This document shows, piece by piece, positions 43,098 through 51,421 of a DNA stretch of 64,000 nucleotides. Position numbers and translations under genes: made by a program. The notes under the pieces were generated by a model. The model had not been told where the DNA came from, searched no databases, and saw only the letters and a program-made list of their open reading frames with translations. Source of the stretch: Enterobacteriaceae bacterium (GTDB taxonomy: Bacteria; Pseudomonadota; Gammaproteobacteria; Enterobacterales; Enterobacteriaceae); NCBI GenBank assembly GCA_902363335.1, contig CABIZV010000011.1, positions 25,074 through 89,073 of the forward strand. Reading direction: 5' to 3'. How positions within the stretch are numbered: the stretch's first letter is position 1; every line of letters begins with the position of its first letter.

Positions 43098-43188
43098 AAT
43101 GGTGTGAGTTCTTAAACTTGGGGGAAATCTCGAACTTAATGTTGTGAATGGTATGGCAGGGTCATCCATGCCTGTTTACGGCCATCAC

Positions 43189-43287
43189 TCATGTCTGTTC
43201 GCTGTCTGTCACAGGAAAGTACGCAGAACTGAATCGACAAGACGGAAAGAGTGACAAACCTGGAATTTTTTCAACCTCTGACGCCAT
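43189..43287 (-). CDS. rhoL: rho operon leader peptide RhoL
   Basis: A 32-codon frame in the rho leader, from ATG at 43287 to TGA at 43189. It begins MASEVEKIPG and continues LFPSCRFSSAYFPVT, which aligns with the middle of E. coli RhoL (NPSCRFSSAYSPVT). Agreement of the reading frame and the core peptide supports a conserved translated leader and not chance. The termini differ and the ribosome site is weak. Probable role: coupling translation to Rho-dependent attenuation of rho (inference). Confidence 0.65.
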   Translation of the reverse strand: MASEVEKIPGLSLFPSCRFSSAYFPVTDSEQT

Positions 43288-43374
43288 ACAACACAACGGG
43301 AGGTTTAGATAAACAAGATTCAAACAAGGTATGTTTAAAACGAAGTCAAAGTTAACTTAGCACGACTAAAGGCA

Positions 43375-43414
43375 GGCGTCCAGAGTTCCGCTCAATTTAA
43401 GAACACTGGACGCC
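43375..43414 (-). terminator. hairpin after trxA (weak terminator)
   Basis: GGCGTCCAG (43375-43383) pairs with CTGGACGCC (43406-43414) about 14 bp past the trxA stop. On the minus strand only a short TGCCTTTAG follows, so termination is probably partial and trxA transcripts may enter rhoL-rho. Confidence 0.55.
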
Positions 43415-43427
43415 GGAATCGAATTTC

Positions 43428-43757
43428 TTACGCCAGATTAGCGTCGAGGAACTCTTTCAGTTGGCCTTTAGACAGCGCGCCAACTTTAGTTGCTGCAACT
43501 TCGCCGTTCTTGAACAGCAGCAGCGTAGGGATACCGCGGATGCCATACTTCGGTGCAGTACCTGGGTTCTGATCGATGTTGAGTTTAGCAACGGTCAGTT
43601 TACCCTCATACTCCGCAGCGATTTCATCCAGAATCGGGGCGATCATTTTGCACGGACCACACCACTCTGCCCAGAAATCGACGAGTGTCAGCCCGTCAGC
43701 CTTGAGTACGTCCGTGTCAAAACTGTCGTCAGTCAGGTGAATAATTTTATCGCTCAT
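43428..43757 (-). CDS. trxA: thioredoxin 1
   Basis: A 109-residue cytoplasmic disulfide reductase. The ATG at 43757 (MSDKIIHLTDD) gives the E. coli length; the longer frame to 43835 has no homology. The redox motif WCGPC is at residues 32-36, Asp27 is in VDFWAEW and the cis-proline loop is IRGIPTLLLF. Sequence is almost identical to E. coli TrxA. It is divergent from rhlB. Confidence 0.98.
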   Translation of the reverse strand: MSDKIIHLTDDSFDTDVLKADGLTLVDFWAEWCGPCKMIAPILDEIAAEYEGKLTVAKLNIDQNPGTAPKYGIRGIPTLLLFKNGEVAATKVGALSKGQLKEFLDANLA

Positions 43758-43900
43758 ATTTAACTCCACAGGAATAAGCCTGGTGTGTTGGTGTAGCATT
43801 AACCAACGAGGTGTTGATGTTGACTTCGCCAACAAAGGTTGACGTTATTTCACCGGATACGCTTTCTTAATGCAATAGTAAGCTGATATTCTACCACACT

Positions 43901-45166
43901 ATGAGCAAAACACATTTAACAGAACAGAAGTTTTCCGACTTCGCCCTGCACCCTAAAGTGGTTGAAGCCCTTGAAACTAAAGGGTTTTATAATTGCACAC
44001 CCATTCAGGCGCTGGCATTGCCGCTGACGCTTGCTGGACGTGATGTGGCTGGACAGGCGCAAACCGGTACCGGGAAAACGATGGCGTTTCTGACGTCCAC
44101 GTTTCATTATCTTCTTTCTCACCCGGCAAATTCAGACCGCCAGGTGAATCAACCGCGCGCCTTAATTATGGCGCCAACCCGTGAGCTGGCAGTCCAGATT
44201 CACGCCGACGCGGAGCCGCTGGCTCAGGCGACGGGCCTGAAACTGGGTCTGGCTTATGGCGGTGATGGCTATGATAAACAGCTGAAAGTGCTGGAAAGCG
44301 GCGTCGATATTCTGATCGGCACCACGGGCCGTCTTATTGATTATGCAAAACAGAACCACATCAACCTGGGCGCGATTCAGGTGGTGGTGCTGGACGAAGC
44401 CGATCGCATGTACGATCTGGGCTTTATTAAAGATATCCGTTGGTTGTTCCGTCGTATGCCGCCAACCAACCAGCGTCTGAATATGCTGTTCTCTGCCACC
44501 CTGTCCTATCGCGTCCGCGAACTGGCGTTCGAACAAATGAACAATGCCGAGTACGTGGAAGTTGAGCCAGAGCAGAAAACCGGCCACCGTATTAAAGAAG
44601 AACTTTTCTATCCGTCGAACGAAGAAAAGATGCGTCTTCTGCAAACGTTGATCGAAGAAGAGTGGCCAGACCGCGCGATTATTTTCGCCAACACCAAGCA
44701 TCGCTGTGAAGATATCTGGGGTCATCTGGCGGCTGACGGCCATCGTGTTGGTCTGCTGACCGGCGACGTGGCGCAGAAAAAACGCCTGCGTATTCTGGAA
44801 GATTTTACCAGCGGCGATATCGATATTCTGGTTGCGACCGACGTTGCTGCCCGCGGCCTGCATATTCCAGCCGTGACGCACGTCTTTAACTATGACCTGC
44901 CGGATGACTGTGAAGATTACGTTCACCGTATCGGTCGTACCGGTCGTGCTGGCGCTAACGGCCACTCTATCAGCCTTGCCTGTGAAGAGTACGCCCTGAA
45001 CCTGCCAGCGATTGAAACCTACACCGGTCACTCTATTCCGGTCAGTAAGTACAATCCCGATGCGCTGTTAACCGATTTGCCAAAACCATTACGTCTGACG
45101 CGCGTTCGTCAGGGCAATGGCCCACGCCGTTCGGGCGCACCGCGTAATCGTCGTCGTTCAGGTTAA
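43901..45166 (+). CDS. rhlB: ATP-dependent RNA helicase RhlB
   Basis: A 421-residue DEAD-box helicase that unwinds RNA within the RNase E degradosome. Motifs in order: Q motif with FYNCTPIQ, Walker A AQTGTGKT, PTRELA, VLDEADRMYDLGF, SAT, and VI YVHRIGRTGRAG. The basic C-terminal tail RQGNGPRRSGAPRNRRRSG is typical. Same length as E. coli RhlB. gppA follows in the same direction, about 135 bp later. Confidence 0.97.
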   Translation: MSKTHLTEQKFSDFALHPKVVEALETKGFYNCTPIQALALPLTLAGRDVAGQAQTGTGKTMAFLTSTFHYLLSHPANSDRQVNQPRALIMAPTRELAVQIHADAEPLAQATGLKLGLAYGGDGYDKQLKVLESGVDILIGTTGRLIDYAKQNHINLGAIQVVVLDEADRMYDLGFIKDIRWLFRRMPPTNQRLNMLFSATLSYRVRELAFEQMNNAEYVEVEPEQKTGHRIKEELFYPSNEEKMRLLQTLIEEEWPDRAIIFANTKHRCEDIWGHLAADGHRVGLLTGDVAQKKRLRILEDFTSGDIDILVATDVAARGLHIPAVTHVFNYDLPDDCEDYVHRIGRTGRAGANGHSISLACEEYALNLPAIETYTGHSIPVSKYNPDALLTDLPKPLRLTRVRQGNGPRRSGAPRNRRRSG

Positions 45167-45301
45167 ATAAGTTATGCCATACACAAAATCATTCAAATTT
45201 TATCAAGGCGGCAAGCAAACGAATCCCGATGAGCTTACATTAGTCAGTGATTCGGGTGAGTGCGCGCAGCCAACGCAGAGACAATTTGAAGGATGAAGTG
45301 T

Positions 45302-46783
45302 ATGACTTCCACCTCGCTTTATGCAGCTATCGACCTCGGTTCCAATAGTTTTCATATGCTGATTGTTCGCGAGGTGGCGGGCAGTATCCAGACGCTAACG
45401 CGCATTAAGCGCAAAGTGCGTCTGGCTGGCGGACTTAACCGCAACAACGAACTGTCGATGGAAGCGATGGAACGTGGCTGGCAGTGCTTACGCCTGTTCG
45501 CCGAACGTTTACAGGACATTCCCCCGACACAAATCCGCATCGTCGCGACCGCCACGCTGCGTCTTGCCGTCAATGCTGATGTCTTTATCGCCAAAGCCCA
45601 GGAGATCCTCGGCTGCCCGGTGCAGGTTATCCGTGGTGAAGAAGAAGCGCGCCTGATTTATCAGGGCGTCGCGCACACCACCGGCGGCGACGACCGCCGT
45701 TTAGTGGTCGATATTGGCGGCGCCAGCACTGAACTGGTCACCGGTACCGGTGCGCAAACCACCTCGTTATTTAGCCTCTCAATGGGCTGCGTCACCTGGC
45801 TTGAACGCTACTTCACCGACCGTAATCTGGCGCAGGAACATTTCGACGAAGCCGAACGCGCTGCGCGTGAAGTGCTTAAACCGGTTGCCGACGAACTGCG
45901 TCACCATGGCTGGAAAGTCTGCGTCGGTGCTTCCGGCACGGTTCAGGCGTTGCAGGAAATCATGATGGCGCAGGGGATGGATGAACGCATTACCTTAGCT
46001 AAACTGCAGCAGCTCAAACAACGCGCCATTCAATGTGGGCGTCTGGAAGAGCTGGAAATCGAAGGGCTGACGCTCGAACGCGCGCTGGTTTTCCCAAGCG
46101 GGCTGGCGATTCTTATCGCTATCTTCACCGAATTGAACATCCAGTGCATGACGCTGGCCGGCGGCGCGCTGCGCGAGGGCCTGGTCTACGGTATGCTGCA
46201 TCTGGCGGTCGATGAAGATATTCGCAGTCGCACGCTGCGCAATATTCAGCGTCGATTTATGGTCGATACCGAGCAGGCTAACCGCGTCGCACAATTAGCG
46301 CAAAATTTTGCCGATCAGGTAGGAAATAGCTGGGATCTTGAGCCGTTAAGCCGCGAACTGTTGCTTAGCGCCTGCGCGCTACATGAAATTGGTCTTAGCG
46401 TGGATTTCAAGCAAGCGCCGCAGCATGCCGCCTATCTGGTTCGCAATCTTGACCTGCCCGGCTTTACCCCTGCGCAAAAGAAGCTCTTAGCGACTCTGCT
46501 GTTAAACCAGACCAACCCTATCGATCTCTCGTCACTCCACCAGCAAAATGCCGTGCCACCTCGCGTAGCCGAGCACCTTTGCCGTCTGTTACGTCTGGCC
46601 ATTTTGTTTGCCAGCCGTCGCCGTGACGATCTCGTTCCCGATATGCTATTACAGGTAAACGATGAGACGCTGATTCTCACGTTGCCTCAAGGATGGCTTT
46701 CGCAGCATCCGTTAGGCAAAGAGACTATCGATCAGGAAAGCCAGTGGCAGAGCTATGTCCACTGGCCATTGGACGTACGGTAA
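45302..46783 (+). CDS. gppA: guanosine-5'-triphosphate,3'-diphosphate pyrophosphatase (Ppx/GppA family)
   Basis: A 493-residue enzyme hydrolysing pppGpp to ppGpp, with exopolyphosphatase activity. I choose the ATG at 45302 because AAGGA lies eight bases upstream; an ATG nine bases earlier sits on that ribosome site. The actin-like fold motifs are YAAIDLGSNSFHMLIVRE, VDIGGASTELV, GASGTVQAL and AGGALREGLVYGML. The HD-like C-terminal domain follows (ALHEIGLSVDF). E. coli GppA has 494 residues. It converges on rep across a REP element. Confidence 0.95.
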   Translation: MTSTSLYAAIDLGSNSFHMLIVREVAGSIQTLTRIKRKVRLAGGLNRNNELSMEAMERGWQCLRLFAERLQDIPPTQIRIVATATLRLAVNADVFIAKAQEILGCPVQVIRGEEEARLIYQGVAHTTGGDDRRLVVDIGGASTELVTGTGAQTTSLFSLSMGCVTWLERYFTDRNLAQEHFDEAERAAREVLKPVADELRHHGWKVCVGASGTVQALQEIMMAQGMDERITLAKLQQLKQRAIQCGRLEELEIEGLTLERALVFPSGLAILIAIFTELNIQCMTLAGGALREGLVYGMLHLAVDEDIRSRTLRNIQRRFMVDTEQANRVAQLAQNFADQVGNSWDLEPLSRELLLSACALHEIGLSVDFKQAPQHAAYLVRNLDLPGFTPAQKKLLATLLLNQTNPIDLSSLHQQNAVPPRVAEHLCRLLRLAILFASRRRDDLVPDMLLQVNDETLILTLPQGWLSQHPLGKETIDQESQWQSYVHWPLDVR

Positions 46784-46792
46784 TACGCTGAT

Positions 46793-46823
46793 TGCCGGAT
46801 GGCGCTACGCTTATCCGGCCTAC
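46793..46823. repeat. REP element overlapping the rep stop codon
   Basis: TGCCGGATGGCGCTACGCTT with its matching ATCCGGCCTAC arm, the same type as the unit at 7873-7903. Its last four bases include the stop codon of rep (46820-46822). Confidence 0.88.
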
Positions 46824-48844
46824 GGTTTGGCTTTTTTCGCCGCCATCATCGCTTTCAGGTTTGCCAGGTGGCTTTGTCCTTTCTGCATCCGCTCTTCAGC
46901 GCTCACCACTTTGCGCTCCTGCTCCCAGATAACATCATCCTGCGGCAATTCCAGCAGGAATCGGCTCGGCTCTGGTCGGACTAACTCACCGTACTGTCGG
47001 CGTTCCTTGCACAGCGTGAAGATAAGCTCTTTCTGCGCACGGGTGATGCCCACGTAGGCCAGGCGACGTTCCTCATCGATATTATCTTCATCAATGCTGC
47101 TCTGATGCGGCAAGAAGCCTTCTTCCATGCCGACCATAAACACGTACGGGAACTCCAGTCCTTTCGAGGCGTGAAGGGTCATGAGCTGTACTTGATCCAG
47201 CTCTTCCTCACTTTCACCGCGTTCCATCATGTCGCGCAGCGTAAAGCGCGTCACGACCTGAGTCAGCGTCATCGGTTCTTCGAGCTCGCTGCCTTCGAGC
47301 ATTTCCGTCATCCAGCCAAACAGCGTGTTGACGTTTTTCATGCGCATTTCGGCGGCTTTCGGGCTAGGCGAGGTTTCAAACAGCCAGGATTCGTAGTTAA
47401 TGCCGTGGATCAGATCGCGCACCGCCGCAATGGGTTCGCGTTCCGCAAGACGCTGGACTTCACCCAGCCAGTGGGTAAAGCGGGTCAATGACTCATAGCC
47501 GCGCCCGGTAAGCGTTTGGTTCAGGCCCATATCAAAGCTGGCGGTGAACAAACTTTTATTACGGGTCGTCGCCCACTCGCCGAGCTTTTGCAGCGTCGCC
47601 GAGCCAATTTCACGTTTCGGCGTGTTGACGATGCGCAGGAAGGCGCTGTCGTCGTCCGGGTTACTCAGCACGCGCAAATAGGCCAGCAGATCCTTTATCT
47701 CCGGGCGGGAGAAGAACGAAGTGCCGCCGGAAATTTTGTACGGGATGCGGTTTTGCATCAGGAATTTTTCGAATACCCGCGACTGATGGTTGCCGCGATA
47801 GAGGATGGCGTAATCCTTATATTCGGTTTTGTTGACGAAGTGATGGGCAATAAGCTCGCCGGTAACGCGCTCCGCTTCATGCTCTTCGTTATTGGCGCTC
47901 AGTATTTTTAGTTCAGGCCCGTACTGCAGTTCAGAGAACAGACGCTTTTCAAACACATGCGGATTATTGGCAATCAGGATGTTCGCCGCTTTCAGTATGC
48001 GCCCGGATGAACGATAGTTCTGCTCAAGCTTTATCACCTGCAAGGCCGGGAAATCTTTACTCAGCAGTACCAGGTTTTGCGGACGCGCCCCGCGCCACGA
48101 GTAGATAGACTGGTCATCATCACCCACCACGGTAAAACGCGCGCGGTTGCCCACCAGCAGCTTCACCAACATATACTGGCTGGTGTTGGTGTCCTGATAT
48201 TCATCGACCAGCAGATAGCGAATTTTGTTCTGCCAGCGTTCGCGTACTTCTTCATTACGCTGCAACAGCAGCGTCGGCAGCAGGATCAGGTCATCAAAGT
48301 CCAGCACGTTGCAGGCTTTCATGTGTGCGTCATACAGACCATAGCAATGAGCAAAAATACGATCGCGCTCGCCTTTCGCGCTGGCCGCCGCCTGCGAGGG
48401 GGTCATCAGATCGTTTTTCCAGTTAGAGATCGTTGAGATCAACTGCTGGAACAGAACCTTATCGTCTTCGATAAGCCCTTCGGTCAGATCTTTAAGCAAT
48501 GCAGTTTGATCGGTATCGTCAAACAGGGAGAAGTTCGATTTCATCCCCAGCGCCGCGTATTCCCGCTTGATGATATCCAGCCCCAGCGTATGGAAGGTGG
48601 AGATCATTAAGCCACGCGCCTCTTTACGCCCCAACGTTTGCGCCACACGCTCTTTCATTTCACGCGCGGCTTTGTTGGTAAAGGTTACGGCGGCGATATG
48701 CCGCGCCTGATAACCACAGGCGTGGATCAGGTGCGCAATTTTATTGGTGATAACGCGGGTTTTGCCGGATCCAGCACCCGCCAGCACCAGGCAGGGTCCG
48801 GTGACGAATTCGACGGCTTGTTGTTGTCCGGGGTTCAAACGCAT
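46820..48844 (-). CDS. rep: ATP-dependent DNA helicase Rep
   Basis: A 674-residue superfamily 1 3'-to-5' helicase that helps replication forks through protein-bound DNA. The start at 48844 (MRLNPGQQQAVEF) matches E. coli Rep (673); 31 extra upstream residues are not conserved. Walker A AGAGSGKT at 22-29, TFTNKAAREM, DEYQDT, GDDDQSIYSWRGARPQN and motif VI VGITRAQ are present. The C-terminal HLANLKAMMAAKKAKP resembles the DnaB-interacting tail. It is a paralogue of uvrD at 9315-11477. The parvulin genes are divergent. Confidence 0.97.
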   Translation of the reverse strand: MRLNPGQQQAVEFVTGPCLVLAGAGSGKTRVITNKIAHLIHACGYQARHIAAVTFTNKAAREMKERVAQTLGRKEARGLMISTFHTLGLDIIKREYAALGMKSNFSLFDDTDQTALLKDLTEGLIEDDKVLFQQLISTISNWKNDLMTPSQAAASAKGERDRIFAHCYGLYDAHMKACNVLDFDDLILLPTLLLQRNEEVRERWQNKIRYLLVDEYQDTNTSQYMLVKLLVGNRARFTVVGDDDQSIYSWRGARPQNLVLLSKDFPALQVIKLEQNYRSSGRILKAANILIANNPHVFEKRLFSELQYGPELKILSANNEEHEAERVTGELIAHHFVNKTEYKDYAILYRGNHQSRVFEKFLMQNRIPYKISGGTSFFSRPEIKDLLAYLRVLSNPDDDSAFLRIVNTPKREIGSATLQKLGEWATTRNKSLFTASFDMGLNQTLTGRGYESLTRFTHWLGEVQRLAEREPIAAVRDLIHGINYESWLFETSPSPKAAEMRMKNVNTLFGWMTEMLEGSELEEPMTLTQVVTRFTLRDMMERGESEEELDQVQLMTLHASKGLEFPYVFMVGMEEGFLPHQSSIDEDNIDEERRLAYVGITRAQKELIFTLCKERRQYGELVRPEPSRFLLELPQDDVIWEQERKVVSAEERMQKGQSHLANLKAMMAAKKAKP

Positions 48845-48958
48845 GACGTATTGCTCAATCTGTAAACACGGGGGTGTGGATTGTAGCAGAAAGTCCGACT
48901 GAGATTTACCCGCTAAATGGTAAAGTGTTGGCTGCAATCCTTTGATGAGAATGAGCCC

Positions 48959-49240
48959 ATGGCGAAGAGCGCGTCAGCCCTGCATATCCTGGTAAAAGAA
49001 GAAAAACTGGCCCTTGAAATCCTCAGCAAGCTTGAACGCGGTATCAGCTTCGATCATCTGGCCAAACGCTATTCACGCTGCCCTTCCGGGCGCAACGGTG
49101 GCGATCTCGGTGAGTTTAAACAGGGCGTAATGGTCGGCCCATTTGATGCCGCCGTTTTTAGTTGCCCGCTGTTAAAACCGTATGGGCCGGTGAAAACCAA
49201 ATATGGCTATCACATCATCAAAGTGCTGTATCGCCGATAA
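48959..49240 (+). CDS. parvulin-type peptidyl-prolyl isomerase, diverged PpiC paralogue
   Basis: A 93-residue single-domain parvulin with the same length as PpiC and a shared frame throughout: start MAKSASALHILVKEE, end YGYHIIKVLYRR. The conserved LHILVK histidine, CPSG, GGDLGEF and C-terminal YHIIKVLYR are kept, while the middle (KLERGISFDHLAKRYSRC) and VGPFDAAVFSCPLLKPYGPV differ. It lies 47 bp upstream of a second copy that is the true ppiC. K-12 has only pseudogene remnants at this place. It is intact, so it is probably expressed; a distinct substrate is possible. Confidence 0.85.
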   Translation: MAKSASALHILVKEEKLALEILSKLERGISFDHLAKRYSRCPSGRNGGDLGEFKQGVMVGPFDAAVFSCPLLKPYGPVKTKYGYHIIKVLYRR

Positions 49241-49287
49241 GCCGTGCTAAAATCGCCGGCCTGAATCTCCTCCTTAAAGGCACAATC

Positions 49288-49569
49288 ATGGCTAAAACAG
49301 CGGCAGCACTGCATATCCTGGTAAAAGAAGAACAACTGGCACTGGATCTGCTGGAACAGATTAAAAACGGTGCAGACTTCGAGAAGTTAGCGAAGAAGCA
49401 CTCTACCTGCCCGTCAGGTAAGAAAGGCGGTCACCTGGGTGAATTCCGTCAGGGCCAGATGGTTCCTGCGTTTGATAAAGTGGTCTTCTCTTGCCCGGTG
49501 CTGGAGCCAACTGGCCCACTGCACACGCAGTTCGGTTATCACATCATTAAGGTGCTGTACCGTAGCTAG
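49288..49569 (+). CDS. ppiC: peptidyl-prolyl cis-trans isomerase C (parvulin, Par10)
   Basis: A 93-residue cytoplasmic parvulin almost identical to E. coli PpiC: MAKTAAALHILVKEE, CPSGKKGGHLGEFRQGQMVPAFDKVVFSCPVL split over a few substitutions, and YHIIKVLYRS. The ATG at 49288 is used; longer upstream frames run through the neighbouring paralogue. It catalyses proline isomerisation. It converges on ilvC across a BIME. Confidence 0.95.
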   Translation: MAKTAAALHILVKEEQLALDLLEQIKNGADFEKLAKKHSTCPSGKKGGHLGEFRQGQMVPAFDKVVFSCPVLEPTGPLHTQFGYHIIKVLYRS

Positions 49570-49605
49570 GGTGCATCCCCCAGCTACGGATGATCGGTAG
49601 TGAGC

Positions 49606-49678
49606 GTAGGCCTGATAAGCGCAGCGCCATCAGGCATAACTGCACATTGCCTGATGGCGCTGCGCTTATCAGGCCTAC
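49606..49678. repeat. BIME: 31-bp perfect inverted REP pair of a second type
   Basis: Left arm 49606-49636 (GTAGGCCTGATAAGCGCAGC...) and right arm 49648-49678 are exact reverse complements over 31 bp with an 11-base spacer. The core CCTGATGGCGCTGCGCTTATCAGG differs from the CCGGAT type elsewhere in the window. Located between convergent ppiC and ilvC. Confidence 0.9.
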
Positions 49679-49732
49679 ACGATATTTCGACATACCTTCA
49701 ACGTTTGCTTAATCCGCGTGTTCTTCGGGCAT

Positions 49733-49769
49733 AAAAAAACGGCCCGGTTGCGAGGCGCTGACCGGGCCG
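49733..49769 (-). terminator. ilvC terminator
   Basis: Minus strand: CGGCCCGGT (49761-49769 as complement) pairs with ACCGGGCCG (49740-49748 as complement), then seven T's (49733-49739). It begins about 18 bp past the ilvC stop. Confidence 0.9.
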
Positions 49770-49787
49770 GATGATAACGAGGTTTGA

Positions 49788-51263
49788 TTAGCCTGCGACG
49801 GCGATACGTTTCATATCCGTCATGTAGCCGCGCAGTTTCTTACCAACCTGCTCGATAGCGTGACCGCGAACCGCTTCGTTCACGTCGCGCAACTGAGCGT
49901 TGTCGACCGCACCTTCAGCAATCGCTTTACCCAGATCGCCCGGCTGGATTTCCGCCATGAACCCTTTGAGCAGCGGTACACAAGCGTAAGAGAACAGGTA
50001 GTTACCGTATTCTGCGGTATCGGAGATCACCACGTTCATTTCGTACAGACGCTTACGGGCGATGGTGTTCGCGATAAGCGGCAGCTCGTGCAGTGATTCG
50101 TAGTAAGCAGATTCTTCGATGATGCCGGAATCGACCATGGTTTCGAACGCCAGCTCAACGCCCGCTTTCACCATCGCAATCATCAGAACGCCTTTATCGA
50201 AGTACTCCTGCTCGCCGATTTTGCCTTCAAACTGCGGTGCGGTTTCGAACGCGGTTTTACCGGTCTCTTCACGCCAGGTCAGCAGTTTCTTATCGTCGTT
50301 GGCCCAGTCCGCCATCATGCCGGAGGAGAATTCGCCGGAGATGATGTCGTCCATGTGTTTCTGGAACAGCGGCGCCATGATCTCTTTTAACTGTTCGGAC
50401 AGCGCGTAAGCACGCAGCTTAGCCGGGTTAGACAGACGGTCCATCATCAGGGTGATACCGCCCTGCTTCAGCGCTTCGGTGATAGTTTCCCAGCCGAACT
50501 GAATCAGTTTTTCGGCGTATGCCGGGTCGGTGCCTTCTTCCACCAGCTTGTCGAAGCACAGCAGAGAACCGGCCTGCAGCATACCGCACAGAATGGTCTG
50601 CTCGCCCATCAGGTCAGATTTCACTTCCGCAACGAAAGAGGATTCCAGAACGCCCGCGCGGTGACCGCCAGTTGCTGCGGCCCAGGCTTTAGCAATCGCC
50701 ATACCTTCGCCTTTCGGATCGTTTTCCGGGTGAACGGCGATAAGCGTCGGTACGCCGAAACCACGTTTGTACTCTTCACGTACTTCGGTACCTGGGCACT
50801 TCGGCGCCACCATGACTACGGTGATGTCTTTACGGATCTGCTCGCCTACTTCAACGATGTTAAAACCGTGGGAATAGCCCAGCGCCGCGCCGTCTTTCAT
50901 CAGCGGCTGAACGGAGCGCACAACGTCGGAGTGCTGTTTGTCCGGCGTCAGGTTAACCACCAGGTCAGCCTGCGGGATCAGCTCTTCATAGGTACCCACT
51001 CTGAAGCCGTTTTCGGTCGCTTTACGCCAGGAAGCGCGCTTTTCTGCAATCGCTTCTTTACGCAAGGCGTAAGAGATATCCAGACCGGAGTCACGCATGT
51101 TCAGGCCCTGGTTCAGACCCTGTGCGCCACAGCCGACGATGACCACTTTTTTACCCTGAAGGTAGCTTGCGCCATCGGCGAATTCGTCGCGGCCCATAAA
51201 GCGACATTTGCCCAGCTGTGCCAGCTGCTGGCGCAGGTTCAGTGTATTAAAGTAGTTAGCCAT
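49788..51263 (-). CDS. ilvC: ketol-acid reductoisomerase (class II, NADPH)
   Basis: A 491-residue enzyme, second step of valine and isoleucine synthesis. It is the long class II form with a duplicated C-terminal domain. The NADPH motif VGCGAQGLNQG lies at about 44-54, and VVMVAPKCPGTEVREEYKRGFG is the conserved substrate region. Same length and near-identical sequence to E. coli IlvC. It is divergent from ilvY, whose product activates it with acetolactate or acetohydroxybutyrate as inducer. Confidence 0.97.
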   Translation of the reverse strand: MANYFNTLNLRQQLAQLGKCRFMGRDEFADGASYLQGKKVVIVGCGAQGLNQGLNMRDSGLDISYALRKEAIAEKRASWRKATENGFRVGTYEELIPQADLVVNLTPDKQHSDVVRSVQPLMKDGAALGYSHGFNIVEVGEQIRKDITVVMVAPKCPGTEVREEYKRGFGVPTLIAVHPENDPKGEGMAIAKAWAAATGGHRAGVLESSFVAEVKSDLMGEQTILCGMLQAGSLLCFDKLVEEGTDPAYAEKLIQFGWETITEALKQGGITLMMDRLSNPAKLRAYALSEQLKEIMAPLFQKHMDDIISGEFSSGMMADWANDDKKLLTWREETGKTAFETAPQFEGKIGEQEYFDKGVLMIAMVKAGVELAFETMVDSGIIEESAYYESLHELPLIANTIARKRLYEMNVVISDTAEYGNYLFSYACVPLLKGFMAEIQPGDLGKAIAEGAVDNAQLRDVNEAVRGHAIEQVGKKLRGYMTDMKRIAVAG

Positions 51264-51383
51264 GATGGTGTACTCCGTGATGTTGTGTTGTTGTGCTTAT
51301 TATTCGGTTCGCGTTTCAGCGAGAATGAACCCACATTACAACAGGAAATTTATTGCGGAAATTGATATATTCACAACGTCACG

Positions 51384-51398
51384 TTGCAATTTATGCAA
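51384..51398. promoter_or_regulatory. IlvY operator in the ilvY-ilvC intergenic region
   Basis: TTGCAATTTATGCAA is a perfect five-base-arm dyad, of the T-N11-A type bound by LysR regulators. It lies 24 bp before the ilvY start, where E. coli has operator O1. A second, less regular half (TATTGCGGAAATTGATA near 51350) lies toward ilvC. Confidence 0.7.
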
Positions 51399-51421
51399 TG
51401 TAAAATCATGGAGTGCGAGCC

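Noticed and set aside
43758..43835. N-terminal extension of trxA
   Set aside because: The extra 26 residues lack homology and run through the trxA promoter/leader; the standard ATG has a normal position.
44162..45031. 289-codon - strand frame
   Set aside because: Antisense to rhlB, which has all DEAD-box motifs.
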